A DNA stretch of 64,000 nucleotides, taken from positions 558,001 through 622,000 of the forward strand of contig NZ_SMGK01000001.1 of assembly GCF_004339725.1 (NCBI RefSeq). Reading direction: 5' to 3'. The position numbers were made by a program, and so were the translations under genes. The number at the start of each line of letters is the position of its first letter. Position 1 is the stretch's first letter. Below, one piece after another: positions 45,866 through 55,618 of this stretch. The notes below the pieces were generated by a model. The model was not told where the DNA came from and did not search any database. It was given only the letters and a program-made list of their open reading frames with translations. Source of the DNA: Acidipila rosea. Lineage in GTDB: Bacteria > Acidobacteriota > Terriglobia > Terriglobales > Acidobacteriaceae.

Positions 45866-47287
45866 CTATTCGTGACCTGCCGTCATGCACGAGCCGAGAA
45901 CTTCTGCAGAGGTCTTCACATAGCGAAATTTCCCGGAGGGCTCAGAAGCAATTGTGTCGACGGTCTCGATCGACAGGTTGCTCATTCCGCGTAGATAAGG
46001 CTCCAGCCGGGTGCGAAGTTCCTCTGTCGTATCGTGACCGAACCCTCTACCAGGTACAACACGTAGACGAATATTCCACCTGTCGGTCTGTTCGAATTGC
46101 ATCTGTCGAACTTCGGGCATGTCCCCAGCCAGGAGTGCAAGGGAGATACCCGAGATACGACGCTGGTCCGGCGTAATGAGGAAGTCGGTGATCCGCCCTG
46201 ATATCTCACTTATACGTGGCAACGAGCGGCCACATGGGCAAGGGGTTCCCGTGGACATGGAAGCCATGTCGCCTATTTCATAGCGAATGAGCGGCATTGA
46301 TCGATTCAGAAGATCCGTCACTATGACTTTTCCAGTGCCTTGAGGAGCATGCGGACTGGGCTCGATCTCTACAATGAGCGCATCTGCATTGATGTGCATC
46401 CCTGTGTGATAGGCGCATTCGCTCGCGATGACAGAGAATTCCCGGCAGCCATATCGATTGAAGACCTTGCCTTTGAAGATACGTTCAAGAAACTGTCTCT
46501 GCTCTGGAAGCAGCATCTCTGCTGTTGTAATAATCGACTCGAAATGGATATCCCGTATGTTTTCCTGTTCGCAATAACGTGCAAACATTACCGCCGACTG
46601 AGCGTATGCCAGCATGAAGCGGGGACGGAAGCGGCGAAGGAGTGCAACATATTCCGCCAGGTCCTGTTCGGAAATCAAAGACGTGTTCAGAGTTAGGGCA
46701 CGGTAGAGAAGCCTTTGTCGCCATGTAATGGCTGGGCGTGTAGAGGTGCCCGTATCAAAACGGGAGCCCCAGAGATGTGCGTACCACTGTCCCGGGTGCA
46801 GCCCTGCCCAGCTGTTATGCCGATCGGTGCTTGCCCGGCGAGAATCGAAGCGTTCGCGGTCAACCCAGAATTGTAAGGGGCTACCGGTCGAGCCGCCTGT
46901 CTGATTTGCAATGCGGGCTGTGGCGGGCTGGTTCTGCGCTACCATTTCATGCGCATGATCCTGGATTTCCTTCTTGGTGAGTATCGGTATATAGCGAAGG
47001 TCACTGAGGGTACGAATATCCAGGGGGGTGATTCCCTCGCTTTCAAAACGTCGGCGGTAGAAGGAGATATTGCGGAATGCATGAATCAGTTGCTCCCTCA
47101 ATCGTTCCATCTGCAGCTGCTCTAGCTCTGTCGTAGATAGAAATTGAGTTTTGGAGAACTGCTTTGCATGACGAAGGTAGTGGGGATGGTCGCGGCGTGT
47201 CCACAGAGGATAGATAACCTTGCCAGTGATCCACTCTCCCACCTTGCTGGGGGCTACTGATCCATGCTTCACAAAGAGGTCTTCCAT
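45866..47287 (-). CDS. PaaK/CapK-like adenylate-forming enzyme (second of a pair)
   Basis: 473-residue paralogue of the neighbouring enzyme: QTGGSTGSPLQFW is the ATP-binding signature, NRYGCREF the adenylate motif, RYEIGD the Asp motif and PCPCG the Cys pair. The PaaK-like adenylation motif contains Cys-Arg-Glu in place of the usual Thr/Ser-Glu order, and the first copy has Ser-Arg-Asp there, so substrates probably differ between the two. It overlaps the deacetylase stop by one base (47287). A role in acylating the polysaccharide or activating an acyl starter is inference. Confidence 0.82.
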   Translation of the reverse strand: MEDLFVKHGSVAPSKVGEWITGKVIYPLWTRRDHPHYLRHAKQFSKTQFLSTTELEQLQMERLREQLIHAFRNISFYRRRFESEGITPLDIRTLSDLRYIPILTKKEIQDHAHEMVAQNQPATARIANQTGGSTGSPLQFWVDRERFDSRRASTDRHNSWAGLHPGQWYAHLWGSRFDTGTSTRPAITWRQRLLYRALTLNTSLISEQDLAEYVALLRRFRPRFMLAYAQSAVMFARYCEQENIRDIHFESIITTAEMLLPEQRQFLERIFKGKVFNRYGCREFSVIASECAYHTGMHINADALIVEIEPSPHAPQGTGKVIVTDLLNRSMPLIRYEIGDMASMSTGTPCPCGRSLPRISEISGRITDFLITPDQRRISGISLALLAGDMPEVRQMQFEQTDRWNIRLRVVPGRGFGHDTTEELRTRLEPYLRGMSNLSIETVDTIASEPSGKFRYVKTSAEVLGSCMTAGHE

Positions 47288-48429
47288 CAGACCACCTGAG
47301 CCAGGTTAACGCTATGAAGGCGCTGAGCCGGCACCGCACTGAACGAATGGTGCAATTCATCTTCATACGCTTCAATGATTGGTACGAAGCGGGCACTAGT
47401 TAGCAACCGCGAAAGCTTGGACTCCATAGTTGCCGTTCCACCAGTCTGACGAATGTGCGATTTCCAACCCTTCCCAACACCGGGCTGGTAGGGGTCAATT
47501 TCCCAGGGGTGCACGTACATGGTGGCTGGACGAGACTTGTGCGCAGCGAGTCCAAGCTGCGTATAAGCATAAGGAAGTAACCTGAGATATGCGCCACCAC
47601 CTATAGGCAGATTCACCCTGCCTATTCTCCAGGTGGCAATAGGAATCTCGAGTAGTCCTGTCTTGGGAATATAAAAGGGAAAGCGCGGGGCACCGTGATT
47701 GCCATACAGTTTGTGCCTGACCGGATTCACGCTCGAATCGTAAAGGAATCCGAGGCTCTCAAGAATTTCAAATGCCCATTCCGTACCTGGAGTGATCGAA
47801 AAATTTGGTGCCCGATACCCGATGACGGGCCGCCCAACAACATCCTCTAGTATTTCTTTGGACAGCTGAGTGTCTGCACGAAAGGCTTGGGGCGTCATTC
47901 GAGAGACAATCCGATGATGATAGCTGTGGCAACCGATCTCGTGACCACGCGAGGATACCTCGCGAATCAATTGAGGATATTTGTGCGCAACCCACCCAAG
48001 TGTGAAAACAGTTGCACGAGTATTGTTTTGATCGAGCAGGTCAAGCAGGCGACGAACCGACGATTCAATTCGCGAAGGCATCTGATCCCACATGTCATGG
48101 TTGACAGTCTGCGAGGCTACATCGGTGTGAAAGTAGTCTTCAAGGTCGATCGTGAAGGCATGCAGCGGCAGAGATGAATCTCTATCCTTGCGGGCTAGAT
48201 CTTCTGACCTCCTCTCCTCCGTGGTTATCACCACACTTTTGCTGGGCATTTTGCGGGATTTCTGGACTGCGCTAAGCGCGGAGCAGGACATTAGGATCGC
48301 GGCCCCAAGAGATACGGGAACAATCCATAGGCCACTGTGCGCGATGAGCAGCCACACGTGAACTGAGATCGCGATTGACGCTAGGCAGCAAAACAATGCA
48401 GCAATAAGTTTTGTCTTTGGGGCGGACAT
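47287..48429 (-). CDS. XrtA-type polysaccharide deacetylase, membrane-anchored
   Basis: NodB-fold deacetylase of the kind found in exosortase-linked EPS loci (TIGR03006-like, with a DUF3473-like C-terminus). From ATG 48429 it has two N-terminal hydrophobic segments, then FTIDLEDYFHTD (metal-binding Asp pair near 95-98), TLGWVAHKYP, GHEIGCHSYHH (metal His pair), GYRAPNFSITPGTEW and a final YVHPWEIDPYQP. It should remove N-acetyl groups from the polymer. GTG 48507 would add 26 residues without support; ATG 48429 has AGAGGAA upstream. It is the first gene of a three-gene operon. Confidence 0.9.
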   Translation of the reverse strand: MSAPKTKLIAALFCCLASIAISVHVWLLIAHSGLWIVPVSLGAAILMSCSALSAVQKSRKMPSKSVVITTEERRSEDLARKDRDSSLPLHAFTIDLEDYFHTDVASQTVNHDMWDQMPSRIESSVRRLLDLLDQNNTRATVFTLGWVAHKYPQLIREVSSRGHEIGCHSYHHRIVSRMTPQAFRADTQLSKEILEDVVGRPVIGYRAPNFSITPGTEWAFEILESLGFLYDSSVNPVRHKLYGNHGAPRFPFYIPKTGLLEIPIATWRIGRVNLPIGGGAYLRLLPYAYTQLGLAAHKSRPATMYVHPWEIDPYQPGVGKGWKSHIRQTGGTATMESKLSRLLTSARFVPIIEAYEDELHHSFSAVPAQRLHSVNLAQVV

Positions 48430-48462
48430 ACAGTTTCTCGTTCCTCTGCTGAGCGAAGTAAC

Positions 48463-48479
48463 TGCACTTCTCCTTCCAA
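48463..48479 (-). promoter_or_regulatory. weak sigma-54 candidate before the deacetylase operon
   Basis: On the minus strand TTGGAAGGAGAAGTGCA keeps GG-N10-GC and TTGG/TGCA, but -24 and -12 are each imperfect. It lies 34 bases before ATG 48429. Confidence 0.3.
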
Positions 48480-48556
48480 AGTAGGATTTTGAAAATCCGC
48501 TCGTCACGGCTATTTAGATGGAGTAGATGTATAGCTGATTGCGCAAGTGGCTGCAG

Positions 48557-48586
48557 AAAAACGCCACGCCCAAAATGGCGTGGCGT
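48557..48586 (-). terminator. terminator of the sigma-54 response regulator gene
   Basis: On the minus strand ACGCCACGCC (48577-48586) and GGCGTGGCGT (48561-48570) form a perfect 10-bp stem with a six-base loop, followed by TTTTT. It separates the regulator from the deacetylase operon. Confidence 0.9.
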
Positions 48587-48608
48587 CTATTCCGTCGGAA
48601 TTGAGAGT

Positions 48609-50009
48609 CTATGCTGAAGCTTCGAGGTTATACTGACGAATCTTATAGAGCAAGGCCTTATAGCTGATCTGCAGCTTCTCTGCCGCAATGCGTCTGTTCC
48701 ACTTTGCATCATCGAGTACTTCGCGGATTACGCGAATCTCCGTCTGATCCTTCATGGTACGGACAACGGACTTAAGGCCATCTACGTCGGCTTGAGCTGA
48801 AGCTGAATTCGCAAGCATAGTTGCTGTCTGGGGGCGTACTTTGCTTTCAAGTTCCACAAAGGCCATGGCCTCATCCCTCATGATCAGGTATCTCTTGACG
48901 AAATTACCCAGCTCCCTAAGGTTTCCCGGCCAAGGATAACGTACGGCAGCTGCGATCAATCGAGGAGAAAAATTTATAGGTTCCATCCGGTTTGCGATAG
49001 CTAGCGTATGGGCAAACTCAGCTAGCAAATAGGGGATTTCCTGGCTCCGCTCCCGCAGCGACGGCACCTTAATAACAAACGCGTTGAGTCGATAATAAAG
49101 ATCTTCACGAAATGTCTTATTGATGATGGCTTGTTCAATATCAACGTTTGTGGCTGCAATAACCCGTACATCTACTTTTGAGTTGACCCGTCCACCCAGA
49201 CGTGAAAAGGAGCCATCTTGCAGGACATGTAGTAATTTCGCTTGCAGTGCTGGGCTCATTTCACCGATTTCGTCCAGCATCATTGTGCCCTTGTCGCACA
49301 TATCAAACTTGCCCGGCTTGGACTTCATCGCGCCGGTGAAGGCACCCGCTTCGTAGCCGAAGAGTTCGCTTTCGAGCAGATCGGCCGGCAACGCAGCGCA
49401 GTTCACCTTGAGCATTGGTCTCGCGGCACGAAGCGAATGCTTGTGCAACAACGTTGCGACAATCTCTTTTCCAACGCCGCTTTCACCCGTGATCAGTACA
49501 GGAACATCGGCCCTGCTTAGCATCTTCACTTGTCGCACGATGGCACGCATCGATGGGGAAGCTGCAAGGAAAAACTGGCCATTTCCCAGGTCTTCAATAT
49601 GTACGCCTGTTGTGTCTGTGCTCTGGGCTGGCTGCTTATCCCCACAGAATTTCGCGGCTATGGCGCGTACCTCAGCCGCTTGTGCAGGCTTATGCAGGAA
49701 ACCTTGCGCCCCTGCCTTAATCCCGTCAAACATGAACTCAGCATTTAGCGATTCGGTCATGATAGCTATAGGTGTCTCGGGATAAAGCCTACGCAACTGT
49801 TTGAGCGTCTCGAACCCGTTCATTCCCGGCATATCGCTATCGATAAGCATCATATCGAGTGGCGCCAGGCTCTTGCGAACTAGCGCAAGGGCTTCTGCGC
49901 CGCCTATCGCAAGCTGAACGCTGTACTGTGTAGGGTCAAGCAGTCCACTTGTACGCCGGGCTGCCTCTGGCTCATCGTCAACGATTAGAACTCGAAAGAG
50001 CACTTCCAT
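48609..50009 (-). CDS. NtrC/PrsR-type sigma-54 response regulator
   Basis: 466-residue activator: receiver domain (RVLIVDDEPEA, phospho-Asp in MLIDSDMPG), AAA+ domain (Walker A GESGVGKE, GAFTGA loop for contacting sigma-54, Walker B MMLDEIGE) and a Fis-type DNA-binding helix pair at the end (KWNRRIAAEKLQISYKALLY). The order matches NtrC and the PrsR regulators of exosortase-linked EPS loci. The ATG at 50009 starts the receiver domain exactly; an upstream ATG at 50090 adds 27 unrelated residues. No partner kinase is next to it. It reads away from the second activator and has its own terminator. Confidence 0.93.
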   Translation of the reverse strand: MEVLFRVLIVDDEPEAARRTSGLLDPTQYSVQLAIGGAEALALVRKSLAPLDMMLIDSDMPGMNGFETLKQLRRLYPETPIAIMTESLNAEFMFDGIKAGAQGFLHKPAQAAEVRAIAAKFCGDKQPAQSTDTTGVHIEDLGNGQFFLAASPSMRAIVRQVKMLSRADVPVLITGESGVGKEIVATLLHKHSLRAARPMLKVNCAALPADLLESELFGYEAGAFTGAMKSKPGKFDMCDKGTMMLDEIGEMSPALQAKLLHVLQDGSFSRLGGRVNSKVDVRVIAATNVDIEQAIINKTFREDLYYRLNAFVIKVPSLRERSQEIPYLLAEFAHTLAIANRMEPINFSPRLIAAAVRYPWPGNLRELGNFVKRYLIMRDEAMAFVELESKVRPQTATMLANSASAQADVDGLKSVVRTMKDQTEIRVIREVLDDAKWNRRIAAEKLQISYKALLYKIRQYNLEASA

Positions 50010-50801
50010 ATAAACAGTCCTAGTTTCTGAGTCCCGGACCTGCGCATGCAGCGATTGATGCCAGCATAGGTCAGACTCGATTGCTTCCATTATCGAAGCT
50101 AAAACTTAATGTAAAGATGATTTACTGAATGGCCACTGAACTAAGGGCTCTCGAAATAAGGCACAAATTAGAACTGCAAAACAGCAATTTACCGGAATGG
50201 CTAAGCCATAATGCAGATCTGTCTCAGCACAAGTGCTGGCAGACTATTGGGGGATGCAGTGGAACCGAACTTCAATCTCATTCCGGGGAACTTGTTACGT
50301 ACTGCCGAACAATCAATTGAACTGCTGATAAACATCCTATGTGTTCAATCTTTTGCACTACAATCCCACAATCGTAATCCGGGGCGAAATTAGTGGTAAT
50401 CAGTTACCCCTCTTAATTATCTCTATGTTCAGAAGTTAGACAGTGTGAAAGTCATTTCCCATCCCGGGCGTCCCACTTTTCCTATTAATAACTCGTTTGG
50501 AATCATTAGTTTAATGGAATATGCAAGAAGGAGGAAGGTAAGAATATTCCCTTGGATATGGGAAAAACTTTTCACATTTATCGACTTACTGCCCAAGCTC
50601 GAATATCGGTAGTCGGGTGCGCTAGACCGCTAATCATGTGGCGCTTGGCGGTGCAAAAATATGCGCATACTCCGCCTCCGGCCGCTTATCCCGCTTTTCT
50701 GGCGCTCCTCCTTTATGTGCACTCCTCTATTTCCGTCCTGAGTTCGCCGCTGAGTCGACGCTCTGAGGTGCGATGGCAGGTAGCGTGCATACATACCCGA
50801 C
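50010..50801. other. 792-base non-coding gap between two sigma-54 activator genes
   Basis: No convincing gene. Short frames here lack codon character and ribosome sites. The middle (50300-50580) is A+T-rich. No GG-N10-GC sigma-54 site with good flanks was found, so the regulators themselves are probably driven by another sigma factor. A strong purine tract AAGAAGGAGGAAGG (50526-50539) is not followed by a start at a normal distance. Confidence 0.5.
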
Positions 50802-51848
50802 GTGACGCCAGATCAGAATCCATTAGCAGAATTTCGACATCCTCAAGACCTTCTTATTGGTCAATCTTCGGCCATACGCAAGATCTGGGAGCAGTTAGCA
50901 AGCGCTGCCATGACGGAAGTCCCAGTCCTCATCACGGGGGAGAGCGGTACCGGTAAAGACCTTGCCGCCCGTCTCCTTCACGAGATGAGCCGTCGTGGGC
51001 GCTACAACATGGTCAAGGTAAACTGCCCGGCAATACCTGCGCAGCTCTTCGAAAGTGAGCTCTTCGGGTATGACGCTGGCGCCTTTACAGGCGCGAAGTC
51101 GGGAAAGCCCGGGAAGTTTGAGCAGGCAAACCATGGAACCCTGTTTCTCGATGAAATTGGGGAACTGGATTTCGCTTTGCAGTCCAAGCTGCTCCGCGCG
51201 CTGCAGGATTTCAGAATTGTCCGACTGGGGTCTGTAGAGGAGCGCCAGGTCGATGTCAGGCTGATATGCGGCACCAATCGCAACCTCGAAAAGGAAGTCG
51301 CCAACGGAACCTTCCGATCTGACCTCTTTTACCGAATCAACGTGCTCAAGATTGAGATGCCTCCGCTGCGCGACCGCGCAGGAGACGTCCCGATGCTGTT
51401 CGAGCACTTTGTAGCGCTCTTTAGCAATCAATTCGGACGTCGCCCAGAGCCAATAAGCAAGTCGGCCCTCAAGCTTCTGGAGGCCTATCACTGGCCGGGA
51501 AATCTTCGCGAGCTGGAAAATCTGGCCAAGCGATATGTTGTTCTCGGCGGCGAAGACGGAATTCTCCCCAGTCTCCGAGATCCGCAGGAGATGAATATTT
51601 TTGCGACTCAGGCGATCGATCTGAATACCCCGTTGCGGATTCAGACGCGGAAGGCTTTACAGACGCTCGAGCGCAGAATCATTCTCGATGTACTTCGCGC
51701 CCACAAATGGAATCGCCGCAAAACTGCGCGGTCACTTGACATCAGCTATCGCGCTCTCCTCTACAAGATCAAAGAGGCCGGCTTGCCTCCTCTGCGTACG
51801 GTGAAGCCCAGAAATACAACGACATTGCCAGATATCGGTACGGAATAA
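50802..51848 (+). CDS. sigma-54 activator without receiver domain
   Basis: 348-residue AAA+ activator: Walker A GESGTGKD, GAFTGA loop, Walker B LFLDEIGE, arginine-finger region and a Fis-type helix pair at the end (KWNRRKTARSLDISYRALLY), very similar to that of the divergent regulator. The sensing domain is missing; only about 20 residues precede the AAA+ domain. It may therefore be constitutive or controlled by protein contacts. It starts with GTG at 50802 and lies five bases before the wza-like gene, heading the long EPS operon. Confidence 0.9.
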   Translation: MTPDQNPLAEFRHPQDLLIGQSSAIRKIWEQLASAAMTEVPVLITGESGTGKDLAARLLHEMSRRGRYNMVKVNCPAIPAQLFESELFGYDAGAFTGAKSGKPGKFEQANHGTLFLDEIGELDFALQSKLLRALQDFRIVRLGSVEERQVDVRLICGTNRNLEKEVANGTFRSDLFYRINVLKIEMPPLRDRAGDVPMLFEHFVALFSNQFGRRPEPISKSALKLLEAYHWPGNLRELENLAKRYVVLGGEDGILPSLRDPQEMNIFATQAIDLNTPLRIQTRKALQTLERRIILDVLRAHKWNRRKTARSLDISYRALLYKIKEAGLPPLRTVKPRNTTTLPDIGTE

Positions 51849-51853
51849 ACACC

Positions 51854-52516
51854 ATGACATCGATTACTAGAAAAATAGTTAGATATATTGCGACTGTGGT
51901 CCCTGTACTTCTTCTGTCTAGCCTGGGCCTCTCAGCACAGCAGCAGTCGTCTTCGCTAAATATCAACCAGGGGCCCAGCGCATCACTGGAATCGGCAGCC
52001 GCTCCCAGCAATGCGACCGCGGTGCCGTCCCGTCAATATCGTGTAGGCGTTGATGATGTGCTCAGCATCAGCGTCTGGCATGAGCCGGACCTTTCGCGGA
52101 GCGTACCGGTGCGGCCAGACGGCCGTATTTCGTTGCCTCTTGTAGGTGAAGTTCAGGCAGCAGGCAAAACGACGCCGGAGCTTGAAGATGAATTGAAAGC
52201 AAGTTTATCTCGGTACGTTAAAGACCCTGAACTAACCGTTATTGTTGCCGAAATCCATAGTCAGCGTATCAATATCATCGGGCAGGTTCAGCACCCCGGA
52301 GCATTTGCTCTTACTCAGTCAATGGGTGTTCTAGATGCGCTTGCAGTCGCTGGAGGGCTCCGCGACTTTGCTAAGAAGAATAAGATCTACGTGCTTCGCG
52401 AAACTACGTCGGGACACCGCGCGCGCATACCGTTTAACTATAAGTCTGTCCTTCGCGGCAAGTCGGGATCACAAGACGTCCTTCTTCAGCCCAACGATAC
52501 AGTGGTGGTCCCATGA
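51854..52516 (+). CDS. Wza-type polysaccharide export protein, short XrtA form
   Basis: 220-residue exported protein with signal peptide (VVPVLLLSSLGLSAQQ), a Poly_export domain (YRVGVDDVLSISVWHEPDLS, VRPDGRISLPLVG) and one SLBB domain (RINIIGQVQHPGAFALTQ). This short form, with a barrel protein after it, is typical of exosortase-linked EPS loci. It would form the periplasmic/outer-membrane export path for EPS 2. It overlaps the barrel gene by four bases (ATGA). Confidence 0.92.
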   Translation: MTSITRKIVRYIATVVPVLLLSSLGLSAQQQSSSLNINQGPSASLESAAAPSNATAVPSRQYRVGVDDVLSISVWHEPDLSRSVPVRPDGRISLPLVGEVQAAGKTTPELEDELKASLSRYVKDPELTVIVAEIHSQRINIIGQVQHPGAFALTQSMGVLDALAVAGGLRDFAKKNKIYVLRETTSGHRARIPFNYKSVLRGKSGSQDVLLQPNDTVVVP

Positions 52517-54090
52517 AGACGCCTTTATCGTCAGTGCTAAGCCTATCTGCGAGCGGTCTGCTGCTCGCCAGCTGCAGTCTCGCGCTTGCGCAGCCATTAC
52601 CGCAGCAACAAGCGCCTGCTACACCAGCTCAGAGTACCCCGAATGTTACCCAGGATCCAAGCTTGTCGCCCTTGGGCGCTATCCCTTCCCAGCCTGCGAC
52701 CAGCCAGATACAACCTATAACGTCTGGTAGCTACAACACGGGGACTGTGAACACGACAGGCGGCATAATTAACTCCCATCCGGTGGATATTTTTAACCAC
52801 ACTACAACCTATCAGCCGCCTGAGAGTCACAGTGAGGACGTTACAGCTGAACCCGCCTATCCAGTGGAGCAGATAATGCTGACTCCTAATGTGTCAGAGC
52901 TCAACAGTAACGCCAGCTCTGTTCAGTACAATGACAGACGCTCTGGACCATTCAACCTTGGAATAGACGTCGACTGGGTGCTGACCTCAAACCTATTCAA
53001 CAACTTCAGCAGCACGCAGACTACAGCCGGCAACTATTTTGACGTGTCTGTCCCAGTTGGGTTCGTGAAAAAGACAGCGACTACAAACTTCAATGCTTAT
53101 TTCCGTAACTCTAATACCTTCTATCCGGCTTACTCCAGTCTAAATCACAGCTCCCAGATATATAGTCAGGACCTACAACATAAAAGTTCAGCATTAACTA
53201 CGTGGGACTGGTCAATGGCTGGCGGAAGGATCATAAGTCTTGACGATTATCTTCCCCCAGTCATAGCAATCGGAAATACTGGCGTTACTCAGTCATCCCT
53301 CGCCAGTGGTCTATTGCCTCTATACAATGGAGCTTCTACCTTGGCTGTGACCCATCGCCTCACGGAAGAAGATACTGTCAGCGGATCGGTCACTGCTGGC
53401 TGGACTCAGGAGCCGCTCAGCGCCGCAACGTCTACACAGCCCGCTTTCCTGAATCGAGAAGCGACAGGGGCTGTCGATCTACAGTACCAGCGTGCCCTAA
53501 ACCCCTATCAGTCAGTGGGAGTAGAACTCACTGACGTCTACGTAAAAGGTCTCTCCCCGGTTGGCACGAGCAATTTCACTTCGGCGCAAATAACTTTTCA
53601 TCAGGCATTTACAAAGCACGGTTCCTTAAATGCTGGCATAGGTCCGTTATATAGTCATTCAGCCAGTACATATTTTCCTGTTCAGAATGACTATAGCTAC
53701 ACGGGGAATCTAGGTGTCTCGTACCAGACATCGTACGCAAGATTTGACGCAGGTTATGCCCGACTCTTTCAGTTGGGATACCTAGCCCCCGCTGCCCCGG
53801 CGCACTCTCTATATGCAACTATTGACCGTCCTATCACGCCTAAGATGGATCTTGTATTAGATACGCGCTATATATTGGCCCTGGCGCCTCCACACTATCA
53901 GGGAGGGCAATACAGCGATTTCGCGACATCACTAAGGCTGGGCTATAACATAACCCCCAATACGACTTTCTATGTGAATGGAGCTATTTTCCGCCAAGCT
54001 GGGCAGGGAATTAACATCGGCCGGAATGATTTCACTACTGGGATGTCCTACACATTCGGTAATCCCTTAACTCGATCTGGAGGTCGTTAA
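52513..54090 (+). CDS. outer-membrane beta-barrel of the EPS export system
   Basis: 525-residue exported protein. The signal peptide ends near LALAQ; an LASC sequence could also be a lipobox, which I cannot decide. A Pro/Gln/Thr-rich region (about 25-130) is followed by alternating beta strands with aromatic girdles (GIDVDWVLTSNLFNN and many Tyr/Phe strands), typical of the barrel protein placed between Wza and Wzz in exosortase-type loci. It likely is the outer-membrane pore or its partner for EPS 2. The next gene starts one base after its stop. Confidence 0.8.
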   Translation: MKTPLSSVLSLSASGLLLASCSLALAQPLPQQQAPATPAQSTPNVTQDPSLSPLGAIPSQPATSQIQPITSGSYNTGTVNTTGGIINSHPVDIFNHTTTYQPPESHSEDVTAEPAYPVEQIMLTPNVSELNSNASSVQYNDRRSGPFNLGIDVDWVLTSNLFNNFSSTQTTAGNYFDVSVPVGFVKKTATTNFNAYFRNSNTFYPAYSSLNHSSQIYSQDLQHKSSALTTWDWSMAGGRIISLDDYLPPVIAIGNTGVTQSSLASGLLPLYNGASTLAVTHRLTEEDTVSGSVTAGWTQEPLSAATSTQPAFLNREATGAVDLQYQRALNPYQSVGVELTDVYVKGLSPVGTSNFTSAQITFHQAFTKHGSLNAGIGPLYSHSASTYFPVQNDYSYTGNLGVSYQTSYARFDAGYARLFQLGYLAPAAPAHSLYATIDRPITPKMDLVLDTRYILALAPPHYQGGQYSDFATSLRLGYNITPNTTFYVNGAIFRQAGQGINIGRNDFTTGMSYTFGNPLTRSGGR

Positions 54091-54091
54091 A

Positions 54092-55546
54092 ATGGCTCGT
54101 AAATTACCCTCAAGCCCTCAGGAAATAATAGAGCTCCTCCGTCGCCGGATCTGGTGGATGATCATTCCCTTTTGTGTCGTGGCGGCGCTCTCAGTGGCTA
54201 TTGGCCTTAAGCTGCCGAAACAGTATCAGTCTGAAACCGTAATTCTCGTCGACCCGCAGAAGATATCCACTGAATATGTCAAAACAGCTGTTACGAGTGA
54301 CGTTACTGAGAGACTGCAAACGATTAAAGAAGAAGTGATGAGCCGCACTCGTCTCGAGCGTATAGCAGACGACCTGGGACTGTATAAAGAGAGCCGCCAA
54401 AGCGGCGGCCTTAATGCCGTCGTCCGTTCAATGCAGAAAGATATAACTGTGGACGTGATCAGAGGTTCCAATGCGCAAAATCCTGTCGACGGATTCAAAA
54501 TCTCCTATACTGCCGCCACTCCGCAAATAGCTCAGATGGTCACGAAGAAAATAGCTGACCTGTTTATTCAGGAAAATCTACGTGTGCGAGATCGAGACGC
54601 GCAGGGCACAAGCCTGTTCATCAATGATCAACTCGCCAAAGTGCGGGAGCAGCTACAAGCTAAAGAAGAACAGATCAAAGCGTTCAAAGCCGCCCATATG
54701 GGCGCTCTTCCTGAGCAAGAAGGATCAAATCTATCTCTCATCTCCCAATATCAGGCCGCAGAGCAGGCTAACAGCGAAGCTATCGACCGGGCCAACCAGG
54801 AACGTACTTATCTTCGGTCGATGCTGAATATGAATGGTGCGAGCAATACAAATACTCCCGTCACGATTGCCTCTCCAATGGAGATGCAATTACAGGCGAA
54901 ACGCGATCAATTATCAGCGGCGCAACAAAAATATACTGATTCTCACCCCGACGTCATCCGATTGAAGTCAGAAGTTGCGAGCCTTGAAAAGCAAGTCGCC
55001 CATCAAGGCACAAAAGGTCCTTCTCTCAGTGGAGCTGGCACACCATCTATAACGCAACAGTTGCAAAGCCAACTAGTAGCAAATGATCAGGAAATCAAGG
55101 CTAGAATAGCCAAACAGCGTGAACTGGAAGCACAGCTTAACAGACTCCAGGGCCGTGTAGAGAATCTTCCGGCGGTACAGGGTTCATTCCAGGACCTTAA
55201 TCGCGACTACAGCGCCATGCAGAAAAACTATGAGTCATTACTGGAGAAGCAACAGATATCCGGTATGGCGGCGGAGCTTGAAAAGCATAACGACAGTGAA
55301 AGTTTCCGTATCCTTGATCCTGCTAATCTTCCGGCGCAACCCTCGTCGCCAAATCTCTTGCTAATAGATGCTGGTGGAGTATTAGCAGGTATCGTCTTTG
55401 GATTGCTATTCGCAATTGCTATTGACATGCGAGACCCTACGATCCACACAGCAGAAGAGTTTACGAATTATCTAGATGTCCCGATGATCATCGCACTCCC
55501 AAGCATCACGGATGAGATGCACGCGTCTCTGGGTCACAGGCCATAA
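54092..55546 (+). CDS. Wzz/GumC-type chain-length determinant, XrtA form
   Basis: 484-residue inner-membrane co-polymerase without fused kinase. N-terminal membrane helix (WWMIIPFCVVAALSVAIGL), Wzz domain (YQSETVILVDPQKI, then TAVTSDVTERLQTI), long periplasmic coiled coils (about 170-390), a Pro-rich PAQPSSPN turn and the second membrane helix (near 425-450). The kinase that partners it is the next gene, 72 bases on. It should set the length of EPS 2. Confidence 0.93.
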   Translation: MARKLPSSPQEIIELLRRRIWWMIIPFCVVAALSVAIGLKLPKQYQSETVILVDPQKISTEYVKTAVTSDVTERLQTIKEEVMSRTRLERIADDLGLYKESRQSGGLNAVVRSMQKDITVDVIRGSNAQNPVDGFKISYTAATPQIAQMVTKKIADLFIQENLRVRDRDAQGTSLFINDQLAKVREQLQAKEEQIKAFKAAHMGALPEQEGSNLSLISQYQAAEQANSEAIDRANQERTYLRSMLNMNGASNTNTPVTIASPMEMQLQAKRDQLSAAQQKYTDSHPDVIRLKSEVASLEKQVAHQGTKGPSLSGAGTPSITQQLQSQLVANDQEIKARIAKQRELEAQLNRLQGRVENLPAVQGSFQDLNRDYSAMQKNYESLLEKQQISGMAAELEKHNDSESFRILDPANLPAQPSSPNLLLIDAGGVLAGIVFGLLFAIAIDMRDPTIHTAEEFTNYLDVPMIIALPSITDEMHASLGHRP

Positions 55547-55618
55547 ACAATCTCATATCGCGATCGTGACGTAACGGTAGTCATCCAGTTGTACCCTGTT
55601 TGTGAGAGAGGAAATGTA

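Noticed and set aside
50055..50095. CTGGCATCAATCGCTGC on the minus strand as a sigma-54 promoter of the response regulator
   Set aside because: The GG to GC spacing is 11 rather than 10, which sigma-54 tolerates poorly.
50552..50956. 134-codon frame in the gap between the two sigma-54 activators
   Set aside because: It overlaps the AAA+ gene in another frame, the AGGAGG tract is too far from its TTG, and the translation has no protein-like features.
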